Source: Treponema sp. (GTDB taxonomy: Bacteria > Spirochaetota > Spirochaetia > Treponematales > Breznakiellaceae). Taken from it: a stretch of DNA of 8,212 bases. The notes under the pieces are model-generated. The model did no database searches and was not told where the DNA came from. It saw only the letters and a program-made list of their open reading frames with translations. The stretch covers positions 1-8,212 of the forward strand of contig JAISEB010000304.1 in assembly GCA_031264395.1 (NCBI GenBank), read 5' to 3'. A program made the translations under genes and the position numbers. Below are positions 6,721 to 8,212 of the stretch, piece after piece (within the stretch, counting starts at the first letter, position 1; each line of letters starts with the position of its first letter).

Positions 6721-8212
6721 AACCCAGAACTACCCTGTATCCAAATACATCTTGAAACATACCGGCCTTTTCTTCCAGCCCCATAAGTTCAAGACTCAGG
6801 TCATGTACGCCTTGCGTGTGTATCGCAAGAACCTCCGGTTTTTTTTCAACGGTGATGTTCCGTATATGCTGCGAATGGCCCCGGTCAAGCGCGTCGGCAA
6901 CGCGGAGCAAGGACGCCATTTTAAGAACCAGAATGCGCTCCTCCCTTTGCAGCGCAATGTATTCAATGTCCGTCTGCGAAGGGGGATCGCCCCGGTGGTA
7001 GCGTATGACGTTGGCAATAATGTCAAGCTCGTCACGGTGCAGCCCAAAGACCTCCGAATTGGAAACAATGTACTGGCCGTGTTTCTGATGCCCCGAACCC
7101 TTGATGTACATGCCTATATCGTGCAGCATCGCCGCCGTTTCCAGCATCATCCGCTCGCGGTGGTTCATGCCGTGTTCATGAACAAGGGCGTCAAAAAGAA
7201 CCATGCACATATGCGCGACGTGCCGGCTGTGGGGCTCGTCAAAATGGTACTTCCGCCCAAGGCTCACCGCCGACGCGGTTATCTGGGAAAAAAATTCGTC
7301 CTGTAAAAGAGGATCTACCCCGCGGGCAAGATCTATAAGGAGGCCTTCGCGTATGGAAACAAGCGGAACGACAAGCTGCTGCGCGCCTGTCTCTTCCAGA
7401 AAAAGCCTGCACACCATGAGCCCGTGAACAAAGCCCTCCGCCTCGACATAGGGGATCTGGAGTTTTTGCACACAGTCCTCTATGCTGCAGCCGCGCATTC
7501 CTTCGGCAAATTCAAGAAAAGCGTTCCGCTCAATAACGCGGCAGTGCTCGTTGAGTTCCCGGCCGGTAAACAGGGACGCGATACGGGCGTCGGAGCCCGA
7601 GACTACAAAGGTCCGCACATGAACCAGATCCATTTCGGAACTAAGAAGACCCGATGCGTTCCGTATGTTTTCGTTAAGGTAGCGCTCCTGCGCCGGGGGA
7701 CCCATTTCAGAACGGGTCTGCTGATCAATAAGGATGGTCCCCAGCTTGAGGCTGTGGGCGGCCACCATACGCCCGCGGCGAAGCAGCATGATCTCCGTAG
7801 AGCCCCCGCCTATTTCCATGATCATCGAATTGGCCCGCCAGAAGAGGGGCAGATCCTGCTTGATGGCAAAACGGACCGCCAGGTACATGAGGCGGTTTTC
7901 CTCTATACCTTCAACAATGGAAAGGCTGAACCCCGTTTCCTGCTTTACCCTGTCGACAAAAATATCCCGGTTCCGCGCGGCGCGAAGCGCGCTTGTGGCA
8001 ATTACGTGGATGCCGCTTTCGTCAATGTCCCAGCCCTTGAGCAGTTCCCTGAAATTCCTGAGCACCGCCGTACATTCCAGAAGCGATTCCCGCGACACCT
8101 CGCCGGAGGTAAATACATCGCGTCCCAGCGCCACGGGCTTACCCGCCCTGTCAAGCGCCTTCCACCCGCCGGGCGGCGAAATTTCGGCGACAAGGAGCCG
8201 TATGCCTGTGGA
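6719..8212 (-). CDS. ppx: Ppx/GppA family exopolyphosphatase with C-terminal HD domain (5' end outside window)
   Basis: 497 residues are visible. The frame stays open to the right edge, and the first visible residues, STGIRLLVAEISPPGGWKAL, are the end of the family's phosphate-1 loop (usually D-I-G-S-N/T-x-I-R-L-L-V). Only about ten residues are therefore missing, and the in-frame GTG at 8134 is not the true start. Further motifs, in visible-residue numbering, are VIATSALRAARN (70-81), EGIEENRL with the likely catalytic glutamate (101-108), and the phosphate-2 loop EIGGGSTE (133-140), where Glu replaces the usual Asp. A C-terminal HD-type domain has His331, His364-Asp365 (LHDIG), His375, His378 and YHRGD (405-409), followed by LLRVADALDRGH (435-446). 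The enzyme should release phosphate from polyphosphate ends and may hydrolyse pppGpp; sequence does not separate the two roles. It lies directly upstream of ppk. Confidence 0.92.
   Translation of the reverse strand, partial: STGIRLLVAEISPPGGWKALDRAGKPVALGRDVFTSGEVSRESLLECTAVLRNFRELLKGWDIDESGIHVIATSALRAARNRDIFVDRVKQETGFSLSIVEGIEENRLMYLAVRFAIKQDLPLFWRANSMIMEIGGGSTEIMLLRRGRMVAAHSLKLGTILIDQQTRSEMGPPAQERYLNENIRNASGLLSSEMDLVHVRTFVVSGSDARIASLFTGRELNEHCRVIERNAFLEFAEGMRGCSIEDCVQKLQIPYVEAEGFVHGLMVCRLFLEETGAQQLVVPLVSIREGLLIDLARGVDPLLQDEFFSQITASAVSLGRKYHFDEPHSRHVAHMCMVLFDALVHEHGMNHRERMMLETAAMLHDIGMYIKGSGHQKHGQYIVSNSEVFGLHRDELDIIANVIRYHRGDPPSQTDIEYIALQREERILVLKMASLLRVADALDRGHSQHIRNITVEKKPEVLAIHTQGVHDLSLELMGLEEKAGMFQDVFGYRVVLG

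Overview
The window carries five substantially complete bacterial genes and the start of a sixth. It looks like ordinary chromosomal DNA of a fairly GC-rich anaerobe. A spirochaete of the Treponema group is my best guess. The hints are a relaxed lipobox with Phe at -3 in the left-edge gene, a glutamine-containing A10 motif in the acyl-CoA synthetase, and a URO-D-fold methyltransferase-like gene of the kind common in anaerobes. None of these settles the taxonomy. I see no mobile element, CRISPR array, tRNA or rRNA.

Layout. The left edge (1-86, minus strand) holds the signal peptide of a lipoprotein gene that runs out of the window. An AT-rich divergent intergenic region (87-257) separates it from a plus-strand gene (258-2006) for a long-chain acyl-CoA synthetase-type AMP-forming ligase. 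That gene converges on a minus-strand cluster that enters from the right edge. In transcription order the cluster is a Ppx/GppA exopolyphosphatase with a C-terminal HD domain (8212-6719, 5' end outside the window), polyphosphate kinase Ppk1 (6709-4538), an RlmI-type 23S rRNA cytosine-C5 methyltransferase (4506-3097) and a URO-D-superfamily protein (3097-2054). The gaps are 9 nt, 31 nt and a 1-nt stop/start overlap, so a single operon is likely. A strong hairpin without a U-tract lies where the two convergent units meet.

Function. The first two operon genes encode opposing activities: Ppk1 builds polyphosphate from ATP, and Ppx degrades it (or hydrolyses pppGpp). The third gene modifies 23S rRNA. 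The fourth lacks the uroporphyrinogen decarboxylase signature but keeps the H-x-C...C pattern of zinc-dependent, corrinoid-linked methyltransferases such as MtaA, so it is probably not HemE. The operon therefore joins a stress/phosphate-storage pair to a ribosome-modification gene and an uncharacterised methyltransferase-like gene.

Most of the window is recognisable core metabolism. The points that merit a second look are the zinc-site URO-D protein coupled to rlmI, the two divergent promoters that both appear to start transcription at the ATG, the Asp-to-Glu change in the Ppx phosphate loop together with a complete HD motif, and a small tandem-repeat insert in the RlmI-like protein.
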